Notes: generated by a model from the letters alone, not told the origin. A DNA stretch of 64,000 nt from Neoarius graeffei (GCF_027579695.1 NC_083596.1:19308255-19372254), one strand, 5' to 3'; shown: positions 9,554 through 20,510, counted from the stretch's first letter. Made by a program: numbers and translations.

Positions 9554-10900
9554 CACTGCCCTGTCAAAAAAAGACAAACAAACAAAAAAAACCTGTGCAC
9601 TCTACTATTTGGTTAGCTTTGATTACAGCATGCATTCGCTGTGGCATTGTTTTGATAAACTTGTGCGATGTCACAACGTTTATTTCAGTCCAGAATTGTA
9701 TTAATTTTTCAATGAGATCTTGTGTTGAGGATGGGAGAGTCGAACCACTGCGTAAAGTCTTCCCCAGCACATCCCAAAATTCTCAATGGGGTTAAGGTCT
9801 GGACTCTGTGGTGGCCAATTCATGTGTGAAAATGATTCCTCATGCTTCCTGAGCCACTCTTTCACAATCTGAGCCCTAATTTTATGCCTGTGCCATCCAT
9901 TGATGTGATAACCTGGTCATTCAGTACATTCAGGTCATAAGCTGACTTCATTTTATTGCCCCAGAACGTTGCTGAGCCTCGACCTGACCAACGGAAGCAA
10001 CCCCAGATCATAACACTGCTTCCGGAGGCTTGCACAATGACCACTGTGCATGATGGGTGCATCACTTCATGAACTTCCCTTTTTACCCTGACACACCCAT
10101 CACTCAGGAATAGGGTAAATCTGAACTTATCAAATCACACAACCTTTTTTCCATTGCTCCAGAGTCCAATCTTTATACTCCCTATGAAATTGAAGCCTTT
10201 TCTTCTGATTAGTCTCACTAACAAGTGGTTTTCTTATGGCCACACAGCTGCTTCGTCCCAATCCTGTGAGTTCTCATCACATTGTGAGTGTGGAAATGCT
10301 CTTAATTTCACTATTAAATATAGCTATGAATTCTACTGTTGAAGTTTTTTTTTAACAATTCAATGGTGTGAATGAGAGTGTGAATGGTTGTCTGTGTCTA
10401 TGTGTCAGCCCTGTGATGACCTGGCGACTTGTCCAGGGTGTACCCCACCTTTCGCCCGTAGTCAGCTGGGATAGGCTCCAGCTTGCCTGCGACCCTGTAG
10501 AACAGGATAAAGTGGCTAGAGATAATGAGGTGAGATGAGATGAGATTTTTTTTCCACAAAGTTGACGGGTCACCGCCATCCTTCCAGGTTTTAATAATGC
10601 GTTGGACAGTTCTGAACCCAATTCCAGTCATTTCAGCAATCTCCTTAGTTGCTTTCTTTGCTTGATGCAGGCCAATAATTTGACCCTTCCAAAATACAGC
10701 AACATATTTTCCATGAGTACAGGATACATCTTCCAACATGTTTGTTTAAGAAATGAGAAGCTACTCACTGCATTAATGAGGGTTAAAAGAATTGTTGCCA
10801 ACTGAAACACAGTCATTGCAGTAATTATCCAATCAAAGTCTCTTATATATTTGCTTATTTAAATCCAGATGGTGACTTTTATCTTTTTGGCCAAGCAGTG
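9554..10900 (-). mobile_element. Tc1-like DNA transposon relic
   Basis: TA dinucleotides flank it at 9552-9553 and 10901-10902. The ends are inverted (CACTGCCCTGTCAAAAA left; TTTTTGGCCAAGCAGTG right). On the minus strand the N-terminal helix-turn-helix survives (KKATKEIAEMTGIGFRTVQR, about 10600-10690) and a central GSSVMIWGCFRWSG motif lies near 9985-10030. Numerous frameshifts and stops inactivate it. A truncated V-SINE sits inside. Confidence 0.85.
10365..10545 (+). mobile_element. V-SINE, copy 4 (5'-truncated)
   Basis: Only the 3' half is present, from GGTGTGAATG to the GAGATGAGATGAGA tail. It lies within the Tc1 relic, between T-runs that may be the insertion site. Confidence 0.88.
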
Positions 10901-10902
10901 TA

Positions 10903-11315
10903 GCTTACAGTTTTTCAAATGAAGGTTGTAATAAAATACAACTATTTGCAAAAATCTGTCCACATCCAACCAGAATATCCGTTGGTGTCCTCATCACTTT
11001 AATTTCACCAACAAATCTTGCCTTGAAGTATGATCAAGCGTTTAGTCTTTTGTAAGCCTTCAGACTTTGGTTTGTGTATTTCCTGGCATCAAAATCAGGT
11101 AAATGTCAGGCAAGTTGATTCACATGTCACTCCCCATTGACCATTGATTCTTTGGCAAGTTGTAAGGCTCACCATTGAATCCATCTGCATTTAATTTAAA
11201 CGGATAGTCGTTTGTTTTACTCCTGGTTTTGCAGGTTCCCCTACTAAAGGCAGTCATGTTCAAGGATGTGTTGCCACTCAGTCCATCTGAGGGTGTGTGT
11301 TCTGGTAGGAAAGTG
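10903..11315. other. Unassigned stretch with a duplicated 85-bp segment
   Basis: 11229-11313 closely matches 8985-9060, part of the YqaJ-type relic, so this is probably another piece of a related element. The rest shows nothing recognisable. Confidence 0.4.
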
Positions 11316-12754
11316 ATGTCAAGTCAAGTTTACTTGTATAGCGCTTTTAACAATAAACATTGTCGCAAAGCAGCTTTACAGAATTTGAATGACTTAAAAC
11401 ATGAGCTAATTGTATCCCTAATCTATCCCCAATGAGCAAGCCTGTGGAGACGGTGGCAAGGAAAAACTCCCTCAGACGACATGAGGAAGAAACCTTGAGA
11501 GGAACCAGACTCAAAAGGGAACCCATCCTCATTTGGGCAACAACAGACAACATGACTATAACATTAACAGTTTTAACATGAAGTCAGTTTCGTTGATGTT
11601 ATAAACTCTTCATTGATGGAAACTTGAGTGCAAAACTGTTCATGACAACTGTAGTCCTAAACTGTCAACTGTAGTCCTCAGCCATAAAAGCATCACTGTA
11701 AGTGTCCAGAGCGTCCTCCAAGTGTGACTTTCAACTGTCCACATGGGGCCGTCCTCCACAGGAGCGATGCGATGAGACTCCAACCAGACACAGGGCACCA
11801 GGAGGGATCAGGCAGGTCCGAGGAGCAGAAGAGGTCAGAATCTCGATCCCAGGACCAACTTGTGACTCAGAGGGACAGATGGGGGGGGGGGGGGGGGGGG
11901 GGCACAGGTTGTTAGGTATGGCCAATGTCACCTGAATAAGTAGGAACAGTATACATATTGCACTGAGCACAAGCAGGGACTCTGGCAAAACTAACTATGA
12001 CAGCATAACTAAAAGGGGAGAGCCAGAAGGTAACACAGGATTGAGGGAGCCCCGGGACATAAAGCAGCAGCCACTACACCGTCAGCAAACTTGAGTGAGC
12101 AAGCGAGTGGGGACTGACAGCATCCATACATCCCAGTTTACCAAAACACTCTATGTCTGAGGACCCTCCAGATCTACTCCTTTACCTCATAAACACCATT
12201 AACAAAAGGCTTGACTAAACAGATATGTTTTCAGCCTAGACTTAAATGCTGAGACTGTGTCTGATTCCCAAACACTACTTGGAAGGCTGTTCCATAACTG
12301 TGGAGCTTTGTAAGAAAAGGCTCTGCCCCCTGATGTAGCCTTCACTATACGAGGTACCAGCAGATAGCTTGCACCTTTTGATCTAAGTAAGTGTGGCGGG
12401 TCATAGAGGAGCAGAAGTTCACTTAGGTACTGTGGTGTGAGACCATTCAGTGCTTTAAAGGTCAATAGTAGTATTTTATAATCAATTTGAAATTTGATTG
12501 GGAGCCAATGCAGTGTGGATAAGACAGGGGTGATGTGGTCATATTTTCCAGTTCTAGTAAGGACTCTTGCTGCTGCATTTTGAACTAACTGGAGCTTGTT
12601 TATGCACTTATTGGAACATCCAGACAGTAAGGCATTACAATAATCCAACCTGGAGGTAACAAAAGCATGAACTAGTTTTTCCGCGTCATGCAGTGACATT
12701 AAATTTCTTATCTTAGCAATATTTCTGTGATGGAAGAAAGCTATGCGGGTAATG
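11316..12754 (-). mobile_element. L2-clade LINE, 5'-truncated, with 3' UTR
   Basis: The minus strand carries the RT C-terminal domain followed by a typical fish L2 3' UTR. That UTR includes the stretch complementary to 11439-11530 and ends near 11316 in a short TTGACTTGACA-type tail after AGCGCTATACAAGTAAA. It appears to interrupt a second copy of the sequence at 8985-9085. Confidence 0.82.
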
Positions 12755-12759
12755 GTCAA
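12199..12759 (-). pseudogene. L2 LINE reverse transcriptase, C-terminal fragment (186 aa)
   Basis: An uninterrupted frame with the L2/CR1-type C-terminal signature: VHAFVTSRLDYCNALLSG, LQLVQNAAARVLTRTGKYDH, LHWLPIKFQIDYKILLLTFK, then LWNSLPSSVWESDTVSAFKS and a stop after the conserved LKTYLFSQAF. The catalytic part is absent because the copy is 5'-truncated, so it has no activity. The intact frame suggests a fairly recent insertion. Confidence 0.85.
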
Positions 12760-12907
12760 AACTAGGGGTGTAATGATACAATCGTTACACCTCTATGGTC
12801 ACGATTTGATCCAATTTGTTTCTCAGAATATTATGAACAAAATTTTAACAAGTAAAAATTAGGACTGAAAAGACTCCTTTTTTATTTCAGAATCATAAAC
12901 AATGCAA

Positions 12908-13278
12908 GGGGTGGCACAGTGGCGTAGTGGTTAGCACTGTCACCTCATAGCAAGAAGGTTCTGGGTTCGAGCCCAGTGGCTGGCGAAGGCCTTTCTGTGC
13001 GGAGTTTGCATGTTCTCCCCATGTCTGTGTGGGTTTCCTCCGGGTGCTCCGGTTCCCCCCACAGTCCACAGACATGCAGGTTAGGCTAATTGGTGGCTCT
13101 AAATTGACCGTAGGTGTGAATGTGAGTGTGAATTGTTGTTTGTCTCTACAGTATGTGTCAGCCCTGCGATGATTTGGCGACTTGTCCAGGGTGTACCCTG
13201 CCTCTCGCCCATGGTCAGCTGGGATAGGCTCCAGCTTGCCCATGACCCTGCACAGGATAAGCAGTTACAGATGGATGG
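12908..13278 (+). mobile_element. V-SINE, copy 5 (older)
   Basis: Target duplication ATAAACAATGCAA (12895-12907, 13279-13291). It has a GGAT-type tail and many substitutions. Confidence 0.9.
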
Positions 13279-13344
13279 ATAAACAATGCAACACGATGTG
13301 CATTTTTGTCTGTATAATACTAAATCAAAAATGGGCACAAACAG

Positions 13345-13720
13345 GGCAGCACAGTGGTGTAGTGGTTAGCACTGTCGCCTCACAGCAAGAAGGTCTGGGT
13401 TCGATCCCCGTGGCCGGCGAGGGCCTTTCTGTGTGGAGTTTGCATGTTCTCCCCGTGTCCTCGTGGGTTTCTTCCGGGTGCTCCGGTTTCCCCCACAGTC
13501 CAAAGACATGCAGGTTAGGTTAACTGGTGACTCTAAATTGACCGTAGGTGTGAATGTGAGTGTGAATGGTTGTCTGTGTCTATGTGTCAGCCCTGTGATG
13601 ACCTGGCGACTTGTCCAGGGTGTACCCCGCCTTTCGCCCATAGTCAGCTGGGATAGGCTCCAGCTTGCCTGCGACCCTGTAGAAGGATAAAGCGGCTAGA
13701 GATAATGAGATGGGATGGGG
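13345..13720 (+). mobile_element. V-SINE, copy 6
   Basis: Full length and close to copy 1. Imperfect flanking duplication (GGGCACAAACA / GGGTACAAACA). Confidence 0.9.
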
Positions 13721-14379
13721 GGTACAAACATAAATTTTATATTATAAGCAAAATGTACTGTACGGTAGTAACTCAGTGTACTGCAGGTTCACCATCCCTT
13801 AAAAAGTGTCTGACCTTTAGAAAATGAACAATTGAGACATAATGAATGCTGTAAAAGAAATAAAGTTCCAAAGTCGGTTAAAATGCTCGGTTTCCATGGC
13901 CTTTGGTGTTGTTTGAAAGTTACTGAAGACCTATTTTTAACCTTTATAATGTAGCAGTGTAACTGTAGAATGTGTAATGTATAATGTGTGGTAACTATAA
14001 TATGGAGCTCGTTGCCAATTGGATTTCACAAGTGTGAAACTCACTCGATATATTTAAAGTCTTGGGATGTGCAGACCGGGGCCTCTGGCATTCAAACAGT
14101 GCAACTCCATTACATGTATAATAATTAACAGAATGCTGATTCCTACAGTGTGAATGGCACAGGTCCATGATGCAAATCATTTTTTTTTTCAAATAATATT
14201 AAGAAAAAACAACAACATGTTTTTGCATCACAATGCATCATGTCGCAATTTTTCGTTACACCCCTAGTCAAAACACAGTCAATGAACAAACACAAGCTCA
14301 AATCCAAAACAATGTCCAGAGAGCAAAGAGACAGACAAGATACACAATCGACAGTAAGATGATACAGGGGTCATAACAT

Positions 14380-14754
14380 CTCATCTCATCTCATTATCTC
14401 TAGCCGCTTTATCCTTCTACAGGGTCGCAGGCAAGCTGGAGCCTATCCCAGCTGACTACGGGCGAAAGGCGGGGTACACCCTGGACAAGTCGCCAGGTCA
14501 TCACAGGGCTGACACATAGACACAGACAACCATTCACACTCACATTCACACCTACGGTCAATTTAGAGTCACCAGTTAACCTAACCTGCATGTCTTTGGA
14601 CTGTGGGGGAAACCGGAGCACCCGGAGGAAACCCACGCGGACACGGGGAGAACATGCAAACTCCACACAGAAAGGCCCTCGCCGGCCCCGGGGCTCGAAC
14701 CCAGGACCTTCTTGCTGTGAGGCGACAGCGCTAACCACTACACCACCGTGCCGC
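14380..14754 (-). mobile_element. V-SINE, copy 7
   Basis: Full length. Exact 13-bp duplication GGGGTCATAACAT (14367-14379, 14755-14767). Confidence 0.93.
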
Positions 14755-15031
14755 GGGGTCATAACATATGCACACTAAAATTGGAAAGACTTTAAAAGAT
14801 TAGTAATTTTCAGTTGGGGTGGAGAACCTTGGTTGGTGAGGTGGTGTAGTGTCCCTGGCTGCCGTGAGAGATGTGGTCAGGACACACATGGATGTCTTTT
14901 TTTTTTTTAATTATATGGTTAGAAAATAATCTATCAGATACCATCTGCCCAGAGGGGCTTCTGCCTGAATTCTGTTTACAGAATAAAATTGTGTTTAAAG
15001 TAGCAAGAGGAAGTCCAAGAAAGGAGAAGGA

Positions 15032-15035
<4 letters not shown>

Positions 15036-15076
<41 letters not shown>
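15036..15076 (+). repeat. (GA)n microsatellite upstream of the P2X gene
   Basis: About 20 GA units, roughly 145 bp before the P2X start codon, thus in the presumed promoter/5' UTR. GA tracts can bind GAGA-type factors, but no role is shown. I see no clear TATA box between it and the ATG. Confidence 0.85.
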
Positions 15077-15081
<5 letters not shown>

Positions 15082-15219
15082 AGAGAAAGAAGGAAGTCAG
15101 ATCACAATGCCGTTGCACCTTCTTACTCACACTTATTCTCACTCTCTCTTTCTGAGGGCTGAGAGAGGAGTCTATGACAGAGAAGAGTTTATGCTTCTGC
15201 CTTCAAACATCTGGCAAGA

Positions 15220-15356
15220 ATGAAGAAGTTCATCAGAGAAGCTCTTGAGGACTTCTTCTTTGAGTATGAGACCCCCCGGGAAGTGCTGGTGAGAAACCCA
15301 AAAGTGGGGATCGCTTGCAGAATCCTCCAGTTGGGAGTGCTGGCTTATATTATCGG
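15220..15356 (+). CDS. p2rx1: P2X purinoceptor 1-like, coding exon 1
   Basis: ATG 15220 is the first in-frame start after TGA 15175 and has A at -3. The 45 full codons encode the cytoplasmic N-terminus and most of TM1. FEYETPREVLVRNPKVGIAC contains the P2X-wide YxTP(K/R) motif, in which the Thr is the conserved PKC-type site (here YETPR). The hydrophobic RILQLGVLAYIIG then begins TM1. The exon ends GG|GTAAGA (phase 2), and reading through the donor would give a stop at once. P2X subunits form trimeric ATP-gated cation channels in the plasma membrane. FEY-TPR-VLVRN-KVG and the downstream exon fit P2RX1 better than P2RX2, 3 or 5. The gene continues at 62017. Confidence 0.9.
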
Positions 15357-15889
15357 GTAAGAGCTTGGAGGTTTTTTCTCCCCCCCAAAAAAAACCTGTC
15401 AAATGCTTTAAAAATAGAGAAGGAAATGAGATATCCAAAGAATATAGCTGAGTAACTCTGCATATTTCTGCCTGTATGGAGCAGATATGTGTCAAGAATG
15501 CCTAACGGCAGATGAATTTTATACACAGAAATAACGTGTTCTGTCTCTTAAAACATTCTGTGGGTGGGATTGTTCAGATTCTTTGTAAAGAACAGATGTA
15601 AACAATGGCTTCAGGGAGGGATGAGTTAGAGCTTGAATGTGGTATAGGCATTTGTGCTATAGGTTCAATATGTAAACTTTGTACAGTAAGTACATAATAG
15701 GTGCAAGTCATAATTCCTGAAAATCCAAAAATAGGAAGTAACAGAACAGACAGAAAACTGTCTTTGTATAACGAATGTAATATACAAAAAGATTGCCATA
15801 AAAAAAAAAACCCAAATCATTTTCAACAGAAAAGAGATGGCTTATAAACGGTTAAGATTCAAGCACAATTAGGGGCCTAACAAAAAGTT

Positions 15890-16165
15890 TACCCTGGAAT
15901 TGGACTCGAGAGGACACTTTCATAACCACGAACTGCTTGCAAGCGTCGCACAAAATGCATCGCCTGAATGTTACCAAGGATCATTTGGAATGACATATTG
16001 TGGTCAGAGGAAACCAAAATCAAACTTTTTGGTCATGCATATCATCAGAATATTTGGTGATGAAAGCAGATTACATACACTGAATAGCACCAGGTAGCCA
16101 CTGTAAAATCTGGTGGTCGTTCGGTGATGCATTGGGGCAAAATCTGCCTGCCTTCACCAAGAAGC
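15890..16165 (+). pseudogene. Tc1-like transposase fragment
   Basis: Around 15987 the plus strand reads WNDILWSEETKIKLFGH, matching the first catalytic block of Tc1 transposases (W(S/T)DE(T/S)K...LFG). The expected catalytic Asp is Glu here. A downstream SGGRSVMHWG-like stretch at about 16110-16140 is the next block. Frames shift repeatedly and no terminal repeats are evident. Confidence 0.65.
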
Positions 16166-16409
16166 AACAGATTAAAGGACATGGGACATGGATTTTTTTC
16201 TGGGTATAATTATGTATAAAGGACATAAGAAATGCCATCTAAATCACTGCAGGGCGTCAAAAATGTGAAAATCATCACATTATTCAACTTTTTTATACAT
16301 CAGCGTGAAACAATGATTCGTTAATTAGCTAGGTGGTCATGTGACGTCACAAAAACTTTCCAAGGAGCCAGCGCTTGGGAATCTAATGTACGGTAAACAG
16401 GTTACCGAA

Positions 16410-16601
16410 ATGAACACCATCGACAGTGATATTCCCGATGTTTCACAGAGATTTGAAGTTAGACCCTATCAATTCGAACCGATAGCTGGAAATTCACATG
16501 AACATGGATCTTGTCTTTACTCTGACGGGTCAGATGATTGAGAGTGAGAGTTCATTCAATCCCCATGAAACTGAAAGTGGTCGGCTCGATAACACTTCCT
16601 G
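16410..16601 (+). pseudogene. First exon resembling P2X7 ballast-domain (P2RX7_C) proteins, one frameshift
   Basis: ATG 16410 opens a frame with FEVRPYQFEPIAGNSHEHGS. It stops at TGA 16539 but continues one frame over as IESESSFNPHETESGRLDNT then SW, ending at a consensus donor TG|GTAAGT (16602). The (R)PY-FEP opening, an acidic/Ser-rich linker and RL-NT-W just before a presumed Cys is the pattern I recall at the start of stand-alone proteins with the P2X7 C-terminal (ballast, zinc-binding) domain. The rest of that domain is not present in the element. This is recognition from memory on a short segment and needs a profile search. It sits in sense orientation in a P2X intron. Confidence 0.45.
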
Positions 16602-16946
16602 GTAAGTTAAAAACAATTCTGCTCAAAGGCTAATGATCTGTTGAAAGAAGTATTATTTTTGTATCATACATTGAAAGTTCATCATAGATCTAGCTAAAGT
16701 CCGTTGCAAGCTAGTTTTTTTTTGCTGATATTTTTCGAGATTGATTGAGATACAATGCTTCCAGAGTCCGAGATGAAAACATTCAAAATGGCGAAACGCC
16801 ATCACACAGCCAACAACACTACGCCGTTTGGCGAAAGAGATGAAAATTAAGAAAAGTTAAACAAACTTACCAACATAACTTAACATTTATTTAAATGTCC
16901 ATTAATGTTACAGGATTTCTTGACTGCCTCTACAGTTGTAGGAATG

Positions 16947-17246
16947 TTAGGCCCTGTATATTATGGCGCTATCACTGCCTCCATGAACCCGGCTATACGG
17001 CCTCTTAAATTTGGCTTGGCAATTAATATCGGTCAGTACCTGAGTATTAATGTTGAAAGAATCCTCTGTGAAACGGTCCGAACACAGTTTGTGGGAAACA
17101 GTAGGTGCAAAGTTTTTTCTACGGCAGTAGTGAGCCCACACTTTCCTCAGCTTCGGGTCCTTGGAGAATGCAAAAAAACTTACTCCAGGGCATTTCCCAT
17201 TGGAATTATTGCAACCATAAGCAGCACAATACACCATGATGTTCAA
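16947..17246 (-). CDS. THAP-domain protein N-terminus (99 aa) of the TTAA element
   Basis: ATG 17246 (or 17237) opens MVYCAAYGCNNSNGKCPGVS, then FFAFSKDPKLRKVWAHYCRR and LCSDRFTEDSF. The C2CH-type pattern is nearly complete: Cys-x4-Cys at the start, Trp after the FFxF segment, and a later Cys. The final zinc ligand that should be His in C-x2-H (CSDHF) is Arg here (CSDRF), which would weaken zinc binding. THAP domains bind DNA and are found at the N-terminus of P-element, Kolobok and ISL2EU-type transposon proteins. The frame runs about 35 residues beyond the domain to a stop, perhaps reading through an unused donor. Confidence 0.75.
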   Translation of the reverse strand: MNIMVYCAAYGCNNSNGKCPGVSFFAFSKDPKLRKVWAHYCRRKNFAPTVSHKLCSDRFTEDSFNINTQVLTDINCQAKFKRPYSRVHGGSDSAIIYRA

Positions 17247-18109
17247 TGTACGTTAAAGACTATAAAAACAATTTTCTTGTCATTCACTTCTCCATTCATC
17301 TACCCGCTTGTGCTGTGCCCGAAAGTTTTTGTGATGTATGATTACGTGACAGCGGCTCTTCCGGTTGTAAAATATGCATATCGGAGCTCGAGCAGAAATG
17401 CCATATAATCATCACGAATATAACGATTTTGCTGAATTTAATAGATGATTTTGTATTTGTTGATGCAATTAATTCATATTTTAATGGAAAGAAACTGATA
17501 TAGCGTGCATTTATGTTTCATGTCCCATGTCCTTTAAGCTTTAAAAATAATGAGTCAAACTGACTTCCTCATCAACACAGAATGGTTAAAGTGCTAGTCT
17601 AACAAAAATTACATCATAAAATCCCATGTTTTCTGTGTGTGTGATATGCTCAACTACGTTGTAAAGTTAACCGATAAATAAAAAATTCATTCAAAATTTT
17701 TTTTTTTGCATCTGAATTCTGTTCCAAAAATCACTAAAAGCTTGTCCGCTGTTATTAGATTGCAACGATTTACAGGTCAGTGGCGCTGCATATGTGACGT
17801 GATATGTGCCACTACCTTCTTTTGCGTCCACACGGACTCTATACTATTCTCTGCAGTGGCATGCGTTCTTGATATTCATTATTTTGAAAAAGACGATGAA
17901 AGCTCTTTAAATTCATCATCGATCTTTGGTTGGTTGTCTGAGGATGATTTAGAACTATGATAGAGAAAGAGGTGGACGAATACGCAAGCCAAGTTGCTCA
18001 TGAAGAAGAAGAGCAACAATTGCTCTGGAATCCAGGAAGTTTATACATGGTACAAATCATAGTTTGATTATTCATGTTTTTAAAAAAACTGATTTGGTGC
18101 TCAACTTCC

Positions 18110-18335
18110 ACAGTTCTGATAAAGCAGTGTCTCTTTGTAATTGTCATCTTTATAACCTCAGTTGGTAGGCACAAGGCTAAATAATGGCAGTAAGTAGGAA
18201 CTTTCACTGGAGCCGGCAGGAGCGGGTGGCGTGTTGTGCCATATGTATTGTGCACAGTGAGCATGCAACAGCCAGGAAATTGTTAGGGTTCACCTCCAAA
18301 ACTAAGTTGCTCATAAAACTACAACCTTTTCTTGT
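18110..18335 (+). repeat. Left arm of a long-range inverted repeat
   Basis: The sequence through GGCTAAATAATGGCAGTAA, AATTGTTAGGGTTCACC and AGTTGCTCATAAAACTACAA pairs, inverted, with 20325-20510. Identity looks roughly 80-85 percent by eye. Confidence 0.75.
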
Positions 18336-18403
18336 TCTAACAGTACCGATTAGGACCATATAGACCCTTTCTATTCTGTGCTACAACGTTAAGTAGAACT
18401 GTG

Positions 18404-18404
18404 T

Positions 18405-18435
<31 letters not shown>

Positions 18436-18439
18436 GGGG
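18404..18439 (+). repeat. (GT)n followed by a 21-nt G run
   Basis: GTGTGTGTGTGTGTGTGG then uninterrupted G, immediately before a V-SINE. A long G run can form quadruplexes and is prone to slippage or sequencing length errors. Confidence 0.8.
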
Positions 18440-18452
18440 TCAGTGCGCAATT

Positions 18453-18830
18453 CTCATCTCATTCTCATCATCTCTAGCTGCTTTATCCTTCTACAGGGTC
18501 GCAGGCAAGCTGGAGCCTATCCCAGCTGACTACGGGCGAAAGGCGGGGTACACCCTGGACAAGTCGCCAGGTCATCACAGGGCTGACACATAGACACAGA
18601 CAACCATTCACACTCACATTCACACCTACGGTCAATTTAGAGTCACCAGTTAACCTAACCTGCATGTCTTTGGACTGTGGGGGAAACCGGAGCACCCGGA
18701 GGAAACCCACGCAGACACGGGGAGAACATGCAAACTCCGCACAGAAAGGCCCTCGCCGGCCACGGGGCTCGAACCTGGTCCTTCTTGCTGTGAGGTGACA
18801 GCGCTAACCACTACACCACCGTGCCGCCCC
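18453..18830 (-). mobile_element. V-SINE, copy 8
   Basis: Full length. Exact duplication CAGTGCGCAATT (18441-18452, 18831-18842). Confidence 0.93.
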
Positions 18831-18980
18831 CAGTGCGCAATTACCATTATTTACTTTATTTTATTTTTTACTAAAATTACCGTATCTCTGCAACTATATA
18901 TATATTTTTTTTATTCCAAATCCTATGATCATCTCACGGTGTCCCTTTACAGAGAGCTGATTTTAAGGTGAATTGAACCT

Positions 18981-19357
18981 CATCTTATCTCATTATCTGT
19001 AGCCGCTTTATCCTGTCCTACAGGGTCGCAGGCAAGCTGGAGCCTATCCCAGCTGACTACGGGCGAAAGGCGGGGTACACCCTGGACAAGTCGCCAGGTC
19101 ATCACAGGGCTGACACATAGACACAGACAACCATTCACACTCACATTCACACCTACGGTCAATTTAGAGTCACCAGTTAACCTAACCTGCATGTCTTTGG
19201 ACTGTGGGGGAAACCGGAGCACCCGGAGGAAACCCACGCAGACACGGGGAGAACATGCAAACTCCGCACAGAAAGGCCCTCGCCGGCCCCGGGGCTCGAA
19301 CCCGGACCTTCTTGCTGTGAGGCGACAGCGCTAACCACTACACCACCGTGCCGCCAT
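18981..19357 (-). mobile_element. V-SINE, copy 9
   Basis: Full length. Duplication GAATTGAACCT / GATTTGAACCT (18970-18980, 19358-19368). Only about 150 bp from copy 8, in the same orientation. Confidence 0.93.
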
Positions 19358-20324
19358 GATTTGAACCTGTTTGAAATTTTATGGTAAAGTCCCTATAATC
19401 ATGATGGAATTGGCACAAAGGAAAAGGCCATTGCAAGATTAATTTATAATCACTCTGTGATAAACTTCCCTGTGTATTTCTGAATCTTGTCGTTGCCTTT
19501 TTGTCCACTGAAACACGTGCAACATTATATTTCATCTAAAAACATGATTTCAATATCAAATGAATGGACACACCATCCTGTTATCTCTCTCAGCTAACTC
19601 ATTGTTTTTTCTGTATTTATAGGCTCTGAAAGAAATTTTCTCACAACATGAGCAAAACGTACTCTGTTCAGTTAATACTGTATCTTCAGGTACTATTAAC
19701 ACATCATCTTCCATCAAATACTGCCTGTAGACAAAATAAACTGTCTAAACAACCACTCTTTCCTCCTTTCGACATTTCATCCGAGTGTCCTGTAGCCAAA
19801 ACAGCCGAAGCATGTGTGTCTACTGTAGTACAAATAGCAGCTCCTCCTTCTTCAAATACTGCAACAGACACAAACAGAAACAGCCTTTCCACCCTCTCCT
19901 TCAACTACAGCATTGTAACTTTAGCAAGAAAATAAATAAGGGTAATTGCACGCTGACCTAGCGCCTGCCCCCCCTGTTAAAAAAATAGTTTTAGTACATG
20001 GCTACTTGGAATTGTGACTTCATTGGATTGCAGATATCAAGATACCGGCCATTTTTAATTAATAAGGTTTAAAAAAATAAAAATAAATTGTTGTGTGTGA
20101 TTTGGTTGAAGAGTTTATGGGATAAATTTATATTTAACAGTAGGTCTGAGTTTAGGGTTTTTTTTTCCACTTGTGACATGAATGCATTGAAATGTAAGCT
20201 GGGTGAGTCCTGTTGAATTTGAACCGGGCGCGGGAACATCGTGCATCGACACATACTGTATTCCTGGACTGCACTGTAGACTACATGTAAAGGGTGTGTG
20301 CCATCCTTTTATGTTACTGTGAGA

Positions 20325-20510
20325 ACCAGAAAAGGTTGTAGTTTTATGAGCAACTTAGTTTTGGTGGTGAACCCTAACAATTTCCTGTCTGTTGCATGCT
20401 CCTCATTGTGCAAAATGCACATGGCACAAAGCACTCTTGCTGGCTCCGGTAAAAGTGAAAGTACCTAATTACTGCCATTATTTAGCCTTGTATAAAACTT
20501 CAGAACTGCT
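20325..20510 (-). repeat. Right arm of the long-range inverted repeat
   Basis: Contains TTGTAGTTTTATGAGCAACT, GTGAACCCTAACAATTTCCT and TTACTGCCATTATTTAGCC, the reverse complement of blocks in 18110-18335. The arms are separated by about 2 kb that includes both V-SINEs. Confidence 0.75.

Larger units (their letters stand above)
12763..14266. mobile_element. hAT-type non-autonomous element
   Basis: Ends TAGGGGTGTAA and TTACACCCCTA are inverted. The flanks carry an exact 8-bp duplication GTCAAAAC (12755-12762 and 14267-14274), diagnostic of hAT-type transposition. There is no transposase; the interior holds two V-SINEs and unique AT-rich DNA. A sequence like its left end, after the same GTCAAAAC, also occurs at about 9081-9180. 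Confidence 0.8.
16176..17533. mobile_element. TTAA-flanked (Kolobok-like) DNA transposon, internally deleted
   Basis: Perfect 15-bp terminal inverted repeats, AGGACATGGGACATG (16176-16190) and its complement (17519-17533), flanked by TTAA (16172-16175, 17534-17537). TTAA duplication together with a THAP-domain gene is typical of Kolobok; piggyBac is the other TTAA superfamily but does not carry THAP. The two coding exons converge: a + strand exon at 16410 and a - strand THAP exon at 17246. No catalytic domain remains, so it would need a transposase in trans. Confidence 0.8.

Noticed and set aside
11881..11902. 22-nt G run as a functional quadruplex
   Set aside because: It lies in an L2 3' UTR and single-base runs are slippage-prone. 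No further evidence.
14810..15155. Open frames across the GA repeat upstream of the P2X gene
   Set aside because: Composed largely of Ser-Leu or Arg-Glu dipeptides from the microsatellite.
17706..17960. 84-codon frame ending in an acidic stretch (GWLSEDDLEL) as a second ballast-type exon
   Set aside because: Lacks the PY-FEP and NT-W motifs seen at 16410. Left unassigned.
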